In this document: positions 28,796 through 37,351 of the stretch, piece by piece
Position numbering within the stretch: position 1 is the first letter of the stretch
How the letters are laid out: the number at the start of each line of letters is the position of its first letter
From: Mycolicibacter virginiensis
GTDB lineage: Bacteria; Actinomycetota; Actinomycetes; Mycobacteriales; Mycobacteriaceae
Direction of reading: 5' to 3'
Length of the DNA stretch: 64,000 nt
Assembly: GCF_022374935.2 (NCBI RefSeq)
Contig: NZ_CP092430.2
Span: 4,092,001 to 4,156,000 of the forward strand
Notes under the pieces: generated by a model
Databases searched by the model: none
The model's input: the letters and a program-made list of their open reading frames with translations, nothing else
Told to the model about the DNA's origin: nothing
Translations under genes and position numbers: made by a program

Positions 28796-30027
28796 TGCGC
28801 CGCTCCTACGCCGGCCTGCGAGCGCCGGTGGTCGTCCACCCAGTCAACGACTACCTTGTGCAGGTGACGCACCAGGATCTCCTGATCGTTGAGTGGGAAG
28901 TCGTCGACGATGCCGTACTCCAGCGCCGCCTGGGTGCCGCCGAGCATGCCGGCGTCTTGCAGCGCAAACTCCTTGAGTACCACCGACGCCACCTCGTGCT
29001 CGATGCGCTCGCGCACGCTGCGGGCCGGGTGGAAGTAGGTGTGGGCCTCGAAACGGTGGGTGTTGTGCGAGGTGGGCCAGTACCGGTAGAGCAGGTACCA
29101 GCCGCCGTAGAGGAGGATCTCGGTGTTGGGGAAGATCTGGAAATTGCTGATTCCCCACGGTTCGATGCCGCCCGGATTCAGCCCGGCCGGCAGTTCACCG
29201 ATGTCGGGCGTCTCCCAGGGACCGACCAGCCCGCTGCGGGTGGCCCGCTCGATCGGGTACATGTACTCCGGGGGCAGCAGCCATCGGCGCCGGCCGGCGG
29301 TGGAGACCAATCGGTGCGGCCCGTCGAGTTGGAAATGGCCGCAGGTGAATCCGGCACCGGGCACCCGGACTTGGGGCGGCACTTGCTGGGAATGCAGCGC
29401 CGGAACGTGGTAGTACTCCTGGAACGCGTCGGCGAAGATCTTCCAGTTGCTGTTGTTGTGGGCCACCCAGTCATAGCGTTCGGTCAGCTTCTCGAACGGG
29501 TAGCCGTCGAGGCCGGTGATCATCGGCCCGAGGAATTCCCGCAGGCCCTGATGCGGCTCGGTGTCGAGGTTGACGAAGATGAAGCCGTTCCAGATGTCAC
29601 AGTGCAGCGTCATCAGGACCGCGGTGTCTGCACCGTCGAATTCGTGCGTGCGGCGGCAGCGTTTGCAGGTGATCGCGTCGACCTGTCCGGCGATCTCGCG
29701 GTCCGGAAACTCGTGCCAGACGAGTTTGGTTCCGCACCGCGGGCAGACGTTGTGGAAGGCACGGATTCCTTGGCCGGTGTGGACGAGAAGCACCGACGCC
29801 CGGGCGGCTTCGATCTCCTTGGTGGCATAACTGCCGCGTTCGGGAAGTTCCTCGATGCGCCCGATGTTGAGCCAGGCACGTTTGAACACCGCTTCGCGTT
29901 CGAGTTCGAAGAACTCCGGCGAGGTGGAGTCGGCGAAAGAGATCGGGCCGGTGCCCAACTCCGGGTAATGCTCCGTCCACGAGCCCTGGGCGGTCCGGCC
30001 GGTTCGCACCGAATGTTGTTCTGTCAC
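28792..30027 (-). CDS. Rieske-type oxygenase homolog with a four-cysteine site in place of the Rieske cluster ligands
   Basis: A 411-aa homolog of Rieske oxygenase alpha subunits, clearly related to the 36041-37306 product. The mononuclear-iron site is kept: NSNWK, Glu204, His207, His212 (EYYHVPALH) and a likely Asp358 ligand (LQDA). In the Rieske domain the expected CxH and CxxH are replaced by Cys95-Pro-Arg-Cys98 and Cys121-Lys-Arg-Cys124, with 22 residues between. A loop of about 15 residues after the second pair is missing. The site looks like a zinc-ribbon, rubredoxin or Cys4 [2Fe-2S] centre. GTG 30027 overlaps the SDR stop (GTGA). Substrate and electron donor are unknown; no reductase is encoded nearby. 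Confidence 0.85.
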   Translation of the reverse strand: MTEQHSVRTGRTAQGSWTEHYPELGTGPISFADSTSPEFFELEREAVFKRAWLNIGRIEELPERGSYATKEIEAARASVLLVHTGQGIRAFHNVCPRCGTKLVWHEFPDREIAGQVDAITCKRCRRTHEFDGADTAVLMTLHCDIWNGFIFVNLDTEPHQGLREFLGPMITGLDGYPFEKLTERYDWVAHNNSNWKIFADAFQEYYHVPALHSQQVPPQVRVPGAGFTCGHFQLDGPHRLVSTAGRRRWLLPPEYMYPIERATRSGLVGPWETPDIGELPAGLNPGGIEPWGISNFQIFPNTEILLYGGWYLLYRYWPTSHNTHRFEAHTYFHPARSVRERIEHEVASVVLKEFALQDAGMLGGTQAALEYGIVDDFPLNDQEILVRHLHKVVVDWVDDHRRSQAGVGAAQ

Positions 30028-30782
30028 AACACCGCCCCTCCGTTGACACCGAGTACCTGACCGGTGATGAATCCGGCCTCCTGCGAACACAAGAACCCGA
30101 CCGCCGCGGCGATGTCCGCGCCGGTGCCCAGCCGTCCCATCGGGATACTGGCCGCGATCTGCTCGTTCGGTGGCAGGTATCCGGCCGCTTGGCCCTGGTG
30201 CTGCATGGGCGTCTCGATGCCCGACGGCGGGATGTTGTTGACCGTGATGCCTTGGGTGGCGTATTCGCGAGCCAGCGATTTGGTCAGGGTGATGACCGCT
30301 CCCTTGGACGCGGCGTAGTGCGCGGCGAACGGCGATCCGCGCTGGGCGCTGGACGAGGAGATCATCACGATGCGCCCCCACCCGGCGGCGACCATGTCCG
30401 GCAGCGCGGCCTGGCAGCAGTGAAACGTCCCGGTCAGGTTGACGTCGATGATCCGAGCCCAAGCCTCGGGCGTGATGTCGGCGAAGGCCGAGTAACCGAA
30501 GAGCCCGGCGCTGGTGACCAGCGCGGCGACCGGGCCGAGTTCGCTGCGCACTCCTGTGAAGGCCTCGCCGACGGCGGCCCGATCGGTGACGTCGACCTCG
30601 ACGCCCAGCGCGGTCGCGCCCTGGCCCAGCACGTCGTCGGCAACCCGCTGCGCGGCTTGGCCATTGACGTCGAGAACGGCGACGCGATAGCCGCGCCGGC
30701 CCAGTTCGTGGCAGGTGGCCTCGCCCATACCCGAGCCCCCACCGGTGACCACGGCGACCCGCTGCGGCACCTCTGTGGTCAT
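30024..30782 (-). CDS. Short-chain dehydrogenase/reductase
   Basis: A 252-aa classical SDR oxidising an alcohol or reducing a ketone with NAD(P). It has the cofactor loop TGGGSGMGE, Asn115 in VNLTG, the catalytic serine region ISSSS (142-145), Tyr156 and Lys160 (HYAASK), and a C-terminal GQVLGVNGGAVL. Asp38 after the second strand (VLDVN) suggests NAD preference. It is the first gene of the island's left operon, with a promoter and palindrome at 30838-30867. Confidence 0.92.
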   Translation of the reverse strand: MTTEVPQRVAVVTGGGSGMGEATCHELGRRGYRVAVLDVNGQAAQRVADDVLGQGATALGVEVDVTDRAAVGEAFTGVRSELGPVAALVTSAGLFGYSAFADITPEAWARIIDVNLTGTFHCCQAALPDMVAAGWGRIVMISSSSAQRGSPFAAHYAASKGAVITLTKSLAREYATQGITVNNIPPSGIETPMQHQGQAAGYLPPNEQIAASIPMGRLGTGADIAAAVGFLCSQEAGFITGQVLGVNGGAVL

Positions 30783-30837
30783 TACATCCCCTTCGGCGTC
30801 GATCGGCGAATCGCGACCCTGGACGTCCCCGCCCGGA

Positions 30838-30867
30838 ATATTATCAAGTACTTGTTATTGATCTCAA
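30838..30867 (-). promoter_or_regulatory. Promoter with palindromic operator for the SDR-Rieske operon
   Basis: On the minus strand TTGAGA (30862-30867), an 18-bp spacer and TAATAT (30838-30843) form a good promoter. The spacer contains the perfect palindrome CAAGTACTTG (30845-30854), and another CAAGT...ACTT pair straddles the -35 (30865-30878). A repressor bound here would block RNA polymerase; the adjacent TetR is the natural candidate. Confidence 0.6.
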
Positions 30868-30896
30868 GTGTTGAACTTCGGATCTGCCGGGCGGCG

Positions 30897-31499
30897 TCAG
30901 GGCAGCTTGATCATCGAGACGTACATCGCCACCACCGGCCGGTAGAGGTCGATCCCGTCGAGTTCGCTGGCCAGTACGGCCGAGTCGCTGGTGGCGACGA
31001 GAACCTGCGCCAGGGTCAGAGCCGGGATCAACAGCGTTCCCCCGAGCCGTTCGACGCCCTCGACGATGAAAGTCGCCAGCTGCTCGACGACCTCCGCCCG
31101 CTTGGCGGCGACGCGATCTCGAGCTTCGGGGTTGCGCAGCAGGTACAGCGTGAACTCGTACCCGAGCGCGGCATGCTCCGCGCCCCGGTCCCGACTCAGC
31201 CGGTGCCAGCGCTCGGCGATCTCGTCGAGCTCGCGCACCCCTACCTGCGTCGCGTTCGCCATCACCTCGGCGAAGTTCTCGAAGTACCGGCGCCAGTACC
31301 GATCGCTGACCGCCAGGAAGAGCTCGTCTTTGGCCGCAAAGTGCTTGTAGATGGCGCCCTTGGTGTAGCCGGCGGCCTGGGCGATGTCATCGAGAGTCGC
31401 CGTGGTGAAGCCCTTTTCGGCGAAGACTTCCTCAGCGGCGTCCAGCAGCAGCGACCGCGTGCGCTCGAGCCGGCGCTCACGGGTCCACTGCTCCACCAT
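30897..31499 (-). CDS. TetR-family transcriptional regulator
   Basis: A 200-aa TetR repressor. The N-terminal helix-turn-helix is LDDIAQAAGYTKGAIYKHF (about residues 36-54), followed by a helical ligand-binding domain. It sits between the SDR operon (same strand, 114 bp downstream) and the divergent AveC-P450 operon, so it probably controls both and itself. The ligand is probably the island's substrate or a CoA derivative, by analogy with other mycobacterial catabolic TetRs. Confidence 0.9.
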   Translation of the reverse strand: MVEQWTRERRLERTRSLLLDAAEEVFAEKGFTTATLDDIAQAAGYTKGAIYKHFAAKDELFLAVSDRYWRRYFENFAEVMANATQVGVRELDEIAERWHRLSRDRGAEHAALGYEFTLYLLRNPEARDRVAAKRAEVVEQLATFIVEGVERLGGTLLIPALTLAQVLVATSDSAVLASELDGIDLYRPVVAMYVSMIKLP

Positions 31500-31533
31500 G
31501 GGCCAAATTGTCCCACAGAATCTGCGCTACCCC

Positions 31534-31562
31534 TTGGCATCCTAGATACTGGTAAGTATATT
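31534..31562 (+). promoter_or_regulatory. Promoter with inverted repeat for the AveC-P450 operon
   Basis: TTGGCA (31534-31539), a 17-bp spacer and TATATT (31557-31562) give a near-consensus promoter 36 bp before the AveC gene. The inverted repeat ATACT-GGTA-AGTAT (31546-31559) occupies the spacer and part of the -10, a repressor-type position. Its half-site resembles, but is not identical to, those at 30845 and 37378. Confidence 0.6.
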
Positions 31563-31598
31563 TTGCCGGGCTGGGCCATCCCGGAAGGAGACCGCACC

Positions 31599-32753
31599 AT
31601 GAGTAGCGGCTTATCGAGTCAAGAGGTCGAGTCCGTTCCCACTGGACCGGAGCCAAGCGGCCATGGAAGTGGCGGGCCCATCAAGGTATGGGCGACGGCC
31701 GGCGGCGCATTGCTGACGCTGCAGCTCTACGTGTGGACCCGGTGGATCACCGGGCCGTTTTTTGAGCGCGTCCCCGGCGGGCCGAACGATCCGCCGATGT
31801 ACATGAAGGTGCCCCTGATGGCCAACGCCATCGTGCTCTGGGTCGGCCTGCCGGTGGCCGTGTGGTGGTTCTTCATCCGTCCGTGGCGCCGCGAACGCCG
31901 AATCACGTTGGACGGCTTGCTGTTTGTCTCGATGGGCCTGATGTTCTTTCTAGATCCGTTGCTCAACTACTTCAACACCTGGTGCACCTACAACACCTGG
32001 CTGTTCAACCGGGGTTCGTGGACATCGCACATCCCGGGTTGGGTGTCGCCCGAGGAGCCCGGCCGCCAGGTGGCCGAGCCGCTGCTGACGAACATTCCCG
32101 GGTACGCCTACGGCGTGCTGCTGATCACCATCGCAGGGTGCTGGATCATGGGAAAGATCAAGGCGCGCTGGCCCACTATCAGCAATCTGCGACTCATTGC
32201 GATCACCTACGCGATCTCGTTCATCTTCGATTTCGTCATGGAGGGCTTGGTCCTGCTCCCGATCGGTTTCTACACCTACCCCGGCGCCATCCGATCGGTG
32301 TCGATTCACGCCGACACCTACTACCAATGGCCCATCTACGAGGGGCTGATGTGGGGCGCGGTCCAGGCGGCGCTGTGTTCGCTGCGCTTCTTCACCGACG
32401 AGCACGGGCGCACCGTCGTCGAACGTGGTCTCGACCAGGTGCGAGGTGGCTTGGCCCGTCAGCAGTTCACCCGGTTCCTGGCGGTCTTCGCCGGGGTCAG
32501 CGCGTGCTTCTTCGTGCTTTATATGGTTCCGGCGCAATGGATCGCCCTGCACTCCGACCCGTGGCCGGCCGATCACCAGAAGCGGTCCTACTTCACTGGC
32601 GGGATCTGTGGCGACGGCACCGACCGGCCCTGCCCGAATCCTGTTCTGCCACTGCCCACCAACCGCTCCGGCTACATCGACGTCGACGGTCACTTGGTGA
32701 TGCCCGACGGAGTCGCCGTGCCACCCGTGGTGCCGTTCGAGCGCGGAGAGTGA
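31599..32753 (+). CDS. Spirocyclase AveC-family membrane protein
   Basis: A 384-aa integral membrane protein with about seven hydrophobic helices. Conserved blocks of the mycobacterial AveC family are visible: [46 protein letters not shown], and the lumenal C-terminal part with [15 protein letters not shown]. AveC of Streptomyces catalyses spiroketal cyclisation and dehydration in avermectin synthesis. The mycobacterial members have unknown substrates but sit beside P450s, as here. ATG 31599 follows GGAAGGAG. The stop overlaps the P450 start. Confidence 0.85.
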   Translation: MSSGLSSQEVESVPTGPEPSGHGSGGPIKVWATAGGALLTLQLYVWTRWITGPFFERVPGGPNDPPMYMKVPLMANAIVLWVGLPVAVWWFFIRPWRRERRITLDGLLFVSMGLMFFLDPLLNYFNTWCTYNTWLFNRGSWTSHIPGWVSPEEPGRQVAEPLLTNIPGYAYGVLLITIAGCWIMGKIKARWPTISNLRLIAITYAISFIFDFVMEGLVLLPIGFYTYPGAIRSVSIHADTYYQWPIYEGLMWGAVQAALCSLRFFTDEHGRTVVERGLDQVRGGLARQQFTRFLAVFAGVSACFFVLYMVPAQWIALHSDPWPADHQKRSYFTGGICGDGTDRPCPNPVLPLPTNRSGYIDVDGHLVMPDGVAVPPVVPFERGE

Positions 32754-33973
32754 AGAACGCCGTGGCCGTCACCATCGCCCCGGACGTGTACTACGACCCC
32801 TGGGACGTCGGGCTCAACGCCGATCCCTATCCGATGTTCACGCGTCTGCGGGCCGAAGCACCGCTGTACTACAACGAAGTTCACGACTTCTATGCCGTGA
32901 GCCGGTTCGCGGACGTCAATGCGGCCCTGATCGATCACAAGACTTTCAGCTCAGCCCGCGGCGTGGTGTTGGAGATCCTCAAGTCCGGGATCGAGATCCC
33001 TTCGGGCATGCTGATCTTCGAGGACCCGCCGATCCATGACATCCATCGCAGCCTATTGGCCCGGGCGTTCACTCCGCGCAAGATCAATGCACTCGAGGCC
33101 GCCATTCGTGACTTCACCGCCCGGTGCCTGGACCCGTTGATCGGCGCGGACCGAATCGATTTCGTGAAAGACCTCGGCGCGGTGATGCCGCTGCGGGTGG
33201 TGGGCATGCTGTTCGGCATCCCCGAGGACTACCAGCGGCGCGTTCAAGAAGACGGCGACAAGCATGTGCGCACCCAGCGCGGCGGGCAGTTGACCGACAA
33301 TCCCGACGGCGCGCTCACCGACGGACAGGTCTTCGCCGACTTCATCGACTGGCGCATCGACCATCCGGCCGACGACCTGACCACCGACCTGCTGCAAGTC
33401 GAATTCACCGATGAGACCGGCAGCACGCGGCGACTACGCCGCGAGGAATTGCTGATGTTCATGAACGTCGTCGCGGTGGCCGGCGCCGAGACCACCACCC
33501 GGCTGATCGGCTGGATGGGCAAGTTGCTGTCCCAGCATCCCGATCAACGCCGTCTGCTGGCCGAAGACCGCTCTCTGTTGCCGAACGCCATCGAGGAGAT
33601 CCTGCGCTACGAACCGCCGGCACTGCAGGCAGCGCGCTACGTCACCCGCGACATCGAGTTTCACGGCCAGGTGATCCCCGAGGGGGCGGCCCTACTGACT
33701 CTGATCGGCGCGGCCAATCGTGATGAGCGCCGGTTCGGAGCGACTGCCGCGTCCTTCGACGTCAGCCGGGCACCGCGTCAACACCTCACCTTTGGGGTCG
33801 GCGCCCACTACTGCCTCGGCAACGCCCTCGCTCGTCTCGAAGGCCGGATCGCCCTCGATGAGATTCTCAATCGCTTCCGCGACTGGGAGGTCGATCTCGA
33901 CGCGGCGATCTTCTCGTCCTCCTCAGCTGCCCGTGGCTGGGACACTATGCCCGCGCTGCTCCGCACTGCGTGA
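32750..33973 (+). CDS. Cytochrome P450
   Basis: A 407-aa soluble P450: I-helix AGAETTT (244-250), ExxR at 283-286 (EILR) and heme loop [10 protein letters not shown] with the ligand Cys355. It is a monooxygenase depending on an external ferredoxin, which is not encoded here. GTG 32750 overlaps the AveC stop (GTGA), and the frame upstream is only inside that gene, so the two proteins are probably made together and may act on the same substrate. It converges on the MarR gene 8 bp away. Confidence 0.93.
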   Translation: MKNAVAVTIAPDVYYDPWDVGLNADPYPMFTRLRAEAPLYYNEVHDFYAVSRFADVNAALIDHKTFSSARGVVLEILKSGIEIPSGMLIFEDPPIHDIHRSLLARAFTPRKINALEAAIRDFTARCLDPLIGADRIDFVKDLGAVMPLRVVGMLFGIPEDYQRRVQEDGDKHVRTQRGGQLTDNPDGALTDGQVFADFIDWRIDHPADDLTTDLLQVEFTDETGSTRRLRREELLMFMNVVAVAGAETTTRLIGWMGKLLSQHPDQRRLLAEDRSLLPNAIEEILRYEPPALQAARYVTRDIEFHGQVIPEGAALLTLIGAANRDERRFGATAASFDVSRAPRQHLTFGVGAHYCLGNALARLEGRIALDEILNRFRDWEVDLDAAIFSSSSAARGWDTMPALLRTA

Positions 33974-33981
33974 CGGTGTCC

Positions 33982-34434
33982 TTAGGGCTCCACGTGGTCG
34001 GCGAACAGGGTGTGGCCGGTGCCCTGCTCGACGACCCGGGCCAGCAGCGCCCGCAACGTCTCCTGTTCTTCCGGGCTCAGCACACCGAACACCTGATCGT
34101 GCGCGGCGAGCGCGTCGGTGACGACCGCCGAGGTCACCGCGCGCCCCTCCTCGGTCAGGTAGGCCCGCAGGATTCGGCCGTGGTGGGGATCCTGCTTGCG
34201 CTCCACCAGTCCGCGGCGCTCGAGCGCATTCAGGGCCAGTTGCACACCCTGCGGAGTGATGAGCAGGCGACGTGCGAGTTCGGCGCCGGACAATCCCGGT
34301 TCTCCGGCGAGTTGGCGCAACAGACCGATCTGGGCGGTACTCACCCCGTGGTCGCTGATCGCCTCGTTCACGGTCGTCAGCGAGTAGTAGAAAGCCTGCT
34401 TGAGCAGCCACAGGATGTTGTTGGTGAGATCCAT
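33982..34434 (-). CDS. MarR-family transcriptional regulator
   Basis: A 150-aa winged-helix regulator with the MarR pattern LSGAELARRLLITPQGVQLALNALERRGLVERKQDPHHGRILRAYLTEEG (given here as a description of the DNA-binding region at about 48-97). ATG 34434 is preceded by GGGAAGCAGGA. It is the last gene of the right-hand operon (Rieske 2, small protein, amidohydrolase, MarR), so it may respond to the operon's substrate and provide feedback. Confidence 0.88.
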   Translation of the reverse strand: MDLTNNILWLLKQAFYYSLTTVNEAISDHGVSTAQIGLLRQLAGEPGLSGAELARRLLITPQGVQLALNALERRGLVERKQDPHHGRILRAYLTEEGRAVTSAVVTDALAAHDQVFGVLSPEEQETLRALLARVVEQGTGHTLFADHVEP

Positions 34435-34448
34435 GTCCTGCTTCCCTA

Positions 34449-35708
34449 TCAACTGCGTTTGCAGACTCGGCCGTCCTTCATGACAAATCGCACGTCTCCG
34501 GTTGTGCCGATGTCCCGGGTCGGGTCGCCCGGTACGGCGATGATATCGGCGCAGTAGCCGGGGGCCAGCCTGCCCAGTTCGTGGGCGGCGTCGATGAGAT
34601 CGGCACTGACCACGGTGGCCGCCCGCAGTGCCTGGATGGGCGTCATACCGCGCTCCACCAGTGCGCACAGCTCTTTGGCGTTCTGGCCATGCGGGATTGC
34701 CGGCGCATCGGTGCCACAGGCGATGCGTACACCGGCCTCGATCGCCCGGGGCAACATGGCTTTGGCCCGCGGAAACACCTCGGCCGCCTTCTTGCGCAGT
34801 TCCGGAGCGATCCGGTCGACGGCCATGGCATCCGTCAAATAGGTGGTGGAGACCAGGAAGGTGCCGTGGTCCACCATCATCGCCAGGGTCTCGTCGGTGG
34901 CCAGGAACCCGTGCTCGATGCAGTCGATGCCGGCCCGGATGCACGCCCGAATCGCGGTGTCGCCGATGGCATGTGCGGCCACCCGCACCCCGGCCCGATG
35001 CGCCTCGTCGGCGATTGCGGCCAATTCGGCGTCGGAGTACTGCTGGGCGCCCGGGGCGGTGCTGTGTGACATCACCCCGCCGGAGGCCGACACCTTGATC
35101 AGCTTGGCGCCGTGGCGGATCTGGTAGCGCACGCAGGCGATCACATCCGGCACGCCGTTGGCGATGCCCTCGGCGACCGACAGCGGCATGACGCCGGGCG
35201 CGAGCCGTTGGAAGACCGTCGGATCCAGGTGGCCGCCGTAGGGCGTGACGGCATGGCCGGCGGGGTAGATCCGCGGACCCACGTGCCAGCCCTGATCGAT
35301 CGCGCGCTGCAGCGCGACGTCAAGCAGGTAACCACCGGTCTTGACCATCAGCCCCAGGTTGCGGACGGTGGTGAAGCCAGCTTCCAGGGTGGTTCGTGCG
35401 TTAACCGCGGCTCGCAATGTGCGGTAGGCGGGATCGTCCTGCACGCCGTGCAGCGGGGTGGGAAGCCCCTCGGGACTGCCCGGCCCGCCGATGAGCAGGT
35501 TGAGCTCCATGTCCATCAGTCCGGGCAGTAGCGTGACGTCACCGAGGTCGAAGTCGTCAGCCGAAACCGGAAGGGGCGACTCGGGATTGACGGCGGCGAT
35601 CCGCCCATCCTCGACTACCACTACGGCGGGTGAGTGCACCACACCGGCGTCGACGTCGAGCCATCGATCGGCGCGCACCACACACTTCTCGCGCACCGGT
35701 CGGCTCAC
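34449..35708 (-). CDS. Amidohydrolase-superfamily protein with altered metal site
   Basis: A 419-aa protein of the imidazolonepropionase/Xaa-Arg dipeptidase-like amidohydrolases. It retains the Lys strand (LIKVSASGG), His in VAAHAIGD, His in IEHGF and Asp in CGTDAP. The first metal-binding motif, normally HxH after PGLID, reads PGLMDMELN, so Glu68 and Asn70 replace the two histidines. It may bind one metal or differ in chemistry. GTG 35708 overlaps the stop of the small protein gene (GTGA). The substrate is unknown, perhaps an amide or lactone made by the oxygenases. Confidence 0.85.
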   Translation of the reverse strand: MSRPVREKCVVRADRWLDVDAGVVHSPAVVVVEDGRIAAVNPESPLPVSADDFDLGDVTLLPGLMDMELNLLIGGPGSPEGLPTPLHGVQDDPAYRTLRAAVNARTTLEAGFTTVRNLGLMVKTGGYLLDVALQRAIDQGWHVGPRIYPAGHAVTPYGGHLDPTVFQRLAPGVMPLSVAEGIANGVPDVIACVRYQIRHGAKLIKVSASGGVMSHSTAPGAQQYSDAELAAIADEAHRAGVRVAAHAIGDTAIRACIRAGIDCIEHGFLATDETLAMMVDHGTFLVSTTYLTDAMAVDRIAPELRKKAAEVFPRAKAMLPRAIEAGVRIACGTDAPAIPHGQNAKELCALVERGMTPIQALRAATVVSADLIDAAHELGRLAPGYCADIIAVPGDPTRDIGTTGDVRFVMKDGRVCKRS

Positions 35709-36034
35709 GGGAACGGCTCGGCGATGCACTCGATGACCGCCGCACCCGAGTCCGGAACGCGCGGTTGTTTCCAGGCTTCGGCCGGGAAGGCCACCGTGAT
35801 CATGGAATACAGCAGGTGCATCAGGTTCAGTACATCCTCGGGCATATCGTCGAGGCTGAACTTGTCGCAGTAGGCCAGCGCATCTTCGGCGCGTGCCGTG
35901 ACGGCGTCATAGAACGCCTGCATGTCTGACATGGAACTGGTCAGGCGTTTGGCGTAGCGCTCTGGTTCAGATGGCAGGCACCACTGGTTAAACGGTTCGA
36001 GGTCGGCGAATTCCTTTGGCAGCATGGCGGTCAC
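35705..36034 (-). CDS. Small helical protein coupled to Rieske oxygenase 2
   Basis: A 109-aa paralog of the 28460-28795 product, sharing the blocks WCLPSEPER, FYDA, YCDKFSLD, MPEDVLNLMHLLYS and a QP near the end. It has no signal peptide or known domain. It starts at GTG 36034 (or ATG 36025), 6 bp after the Rieske 2 stop, and its own stop overlaps the amidohydrolase start. Recurrence behind both oxygenases argues for a physical or assembly role with them. Confidence 0.75.
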   Translation of the reverse strand: MTAMLPKEFADLEPFNQWCLPSEPERYAKRLTSSMSDMQAFYDAVTARAEDALAYCDKFSLDDMPEDVLNLMHLLYSMITVAFPAEAWKQPRVPDSGAAVIECIAEPFP

Positions 36035-36040
36035 GATGTC

Positions 36041-37306
36041 TCAAACCTTGGCCGTAGTGCGCTCGTGCTCGGCGATCCACGCGGCAGTCTCGGCGTGAAA
36101 GTGCCGGATCAGCACCTCTTGGTCGTTGAGCAGGAAGCGATCCACCACCCCGGTACCGATCATCGTGTGGGTGGCCTCCAAGGTGCTGGCGTCCTGCAAC
36201 CCGTACTCCTTGAACGACACCGCCGCGAGTTCTTGGGCGACCCGCTCGCGCGGAGTCCGCGGCTGCGGAAAGTACAGCGTGCCTTCGAAAATGTGTGAGT
36301 CGTGCCCCGTCGGCCAGTAGTGGTAGGTCAGATACCAGCCTTGGCCCCAGAACAGGATCGTGAAGTTGGGGAAGATCTGAAACGAATCCAGGCCCCACGG
36401 ATCGCATTTCGCGGGATTGAGGCCGTCGGGCATCGGGCCGATATCCGGCGGATCCCAGGGCCCGAAAAGCCCGCTCTGGCAGATGTCCTCGATCGGCTTG
36501 CGCATCTCCGACGACATCTCCCAGGCTCGAACACCTGAGGTGCTCACCAGGCGGTGCGGGCCCTCGATCTGATAGTGCGGCGCCTCGAAACCGGCCTGTT
36601 CAGCCGCCACCCGAAAGGCCGTCGGCGTCTGGTTCCCGTGCAGTACCGGCGCGTGATAGAACTCCTGGAACGCGTCGAGGAACAGCTTCCAGTTGGAGTT
36701 GACCGACGAGCGGTATTGCCATCGGGATGTCATCTGCCCGAATGGGTAGCCCTCCAACGCCGTAACCATGGGCCCGAGGAAGTCGCGCAGCGACTGCTCC
36801 GGAGTGGCGGCGAAGTTGACGAAGATGAATCCCTCCCAGACGTCACAGTGCACGGCGACCAAGCCGTAGCGACTCTTGTCGAGGTCGAAGAACTCTTCCT
36901 CCTGCTGAACGAAGGCCAGATTGCCATCCAAGTCGTAGCGCCAAGCGTGGTACTTGCAGGTGAACTGGCGGCAGTTCCCGCTCGTCTCCTCCAACGGCAT
37001 GGTGTCCCACACCAGCTTGTTGCCTCGGTGCCGGCAGACGTTGTGATACGCCTTGATCTCGCCAGATCCGGTTCGCACCAGGATGATCGAGGTGTTGACC
37101 ACCTTGAGTTCCCGGGTGAAATAGCTGCCCTTCCGCGGAACCTGCTCTACCCGACCGACATTCAGCCAGGCACACCGGAAGATCGCCGCGCGTTCCTTCT
37201 CATAGACATCGGGACTGATGGAATCGCGGTACGACACCGGTTCGGTACCGAGCTCGGGGTAGTGCTGGGTCCAGCTACCTTCGGGCGGCTTGGGAAAACG
37301 CGCCAC
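36041..37306 (-). CDS. Rieske non-heme iron oxygenase alpha subunit
   Basis: A 421-aa oxygenase with a canonical Rieske [2Fe-2S] site, Cys91-x-His93 and Cys117-x2-His120 (CRH ... CKYH), and a mononuclear-iron site Glu215, His218, His223 (EFYHAPVLH) with likely Asp372. The residue bridging the two centres is Glu, not Asp, as in carnitine monooxygenase CntA-type enzymes. GTG 37306 is chosen because AGGAG lies 5 bases upstream. It is first in the operon with the small protein, amidohydrolase and MarR. No beta subunit or reductase is nearby. Confidence 0.92.
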   Translation of the reverse strand: MARFPKPPEGSWTQHYPELGTEPVSYRDSISPDVYEKERAAIFRCAWLNVGRVEQVPRKGSYFTRELKVVNTSIILVRTGSGEIKAYHNVCRHRGNKLVWDTMPLEETSGNCRQFTCKYHAWRYDLDGNLAFVQQEEEFFDLDKSRYGLVAVHCDVWEGFIFVNFAATPEQSLRDFLGPMVTALEGYPFGQMTSRWQYRSSVNSNWKLFLDAFQEFYHAPVLHGNQTPTAFRVAAEQAGFEAPHYQIEGPHRLVSTSGVRAWEMSSEMRKPIEDICQSGLFGPWDPPDIGPMPDGLNPAKCDPWGLDSFQIFPNFTILFWGQGWYLTYHYWPTGHDSHIFEGTLYFPQPRTPRERVAQELAAVSFKEYGLQDASTLEATHTMIGTGVVDRFLLNDQEVLIRHFHAETAAWIAEHERTTAKV

Positions 37307-37351
37307 AACCACTCCTGTCCTCACGCCGGGTCACGAGTCTTGTTGGCGCCG

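Noticed and set aside
29656..29745. Frameshift or sequencing error as the cause of the four-cysteine motif
   Set aside because: Both CPRC and CKRC lie in one frame with conserved residues before, between and after (HNVC, GTKLVW, ITCK, FDG). Two separate compensated errors would be needed.
30189..31598. Extended N-terminus for the AveC-like protein
   Set aside because: The upstream open frame is antisense to the SDR and TetR genes; ATG 31599 has a strong ribosome site and the family's normal N-terminus.
28792..37306. Assignment of the Rieske oxygenases as KshA (3-ketosteroid 9-hydroxylase)
   Set aside because: Length is near, but the bridging Glu, the absence of a KshB reductase and the lack of other sterol-ring genes do not support it.
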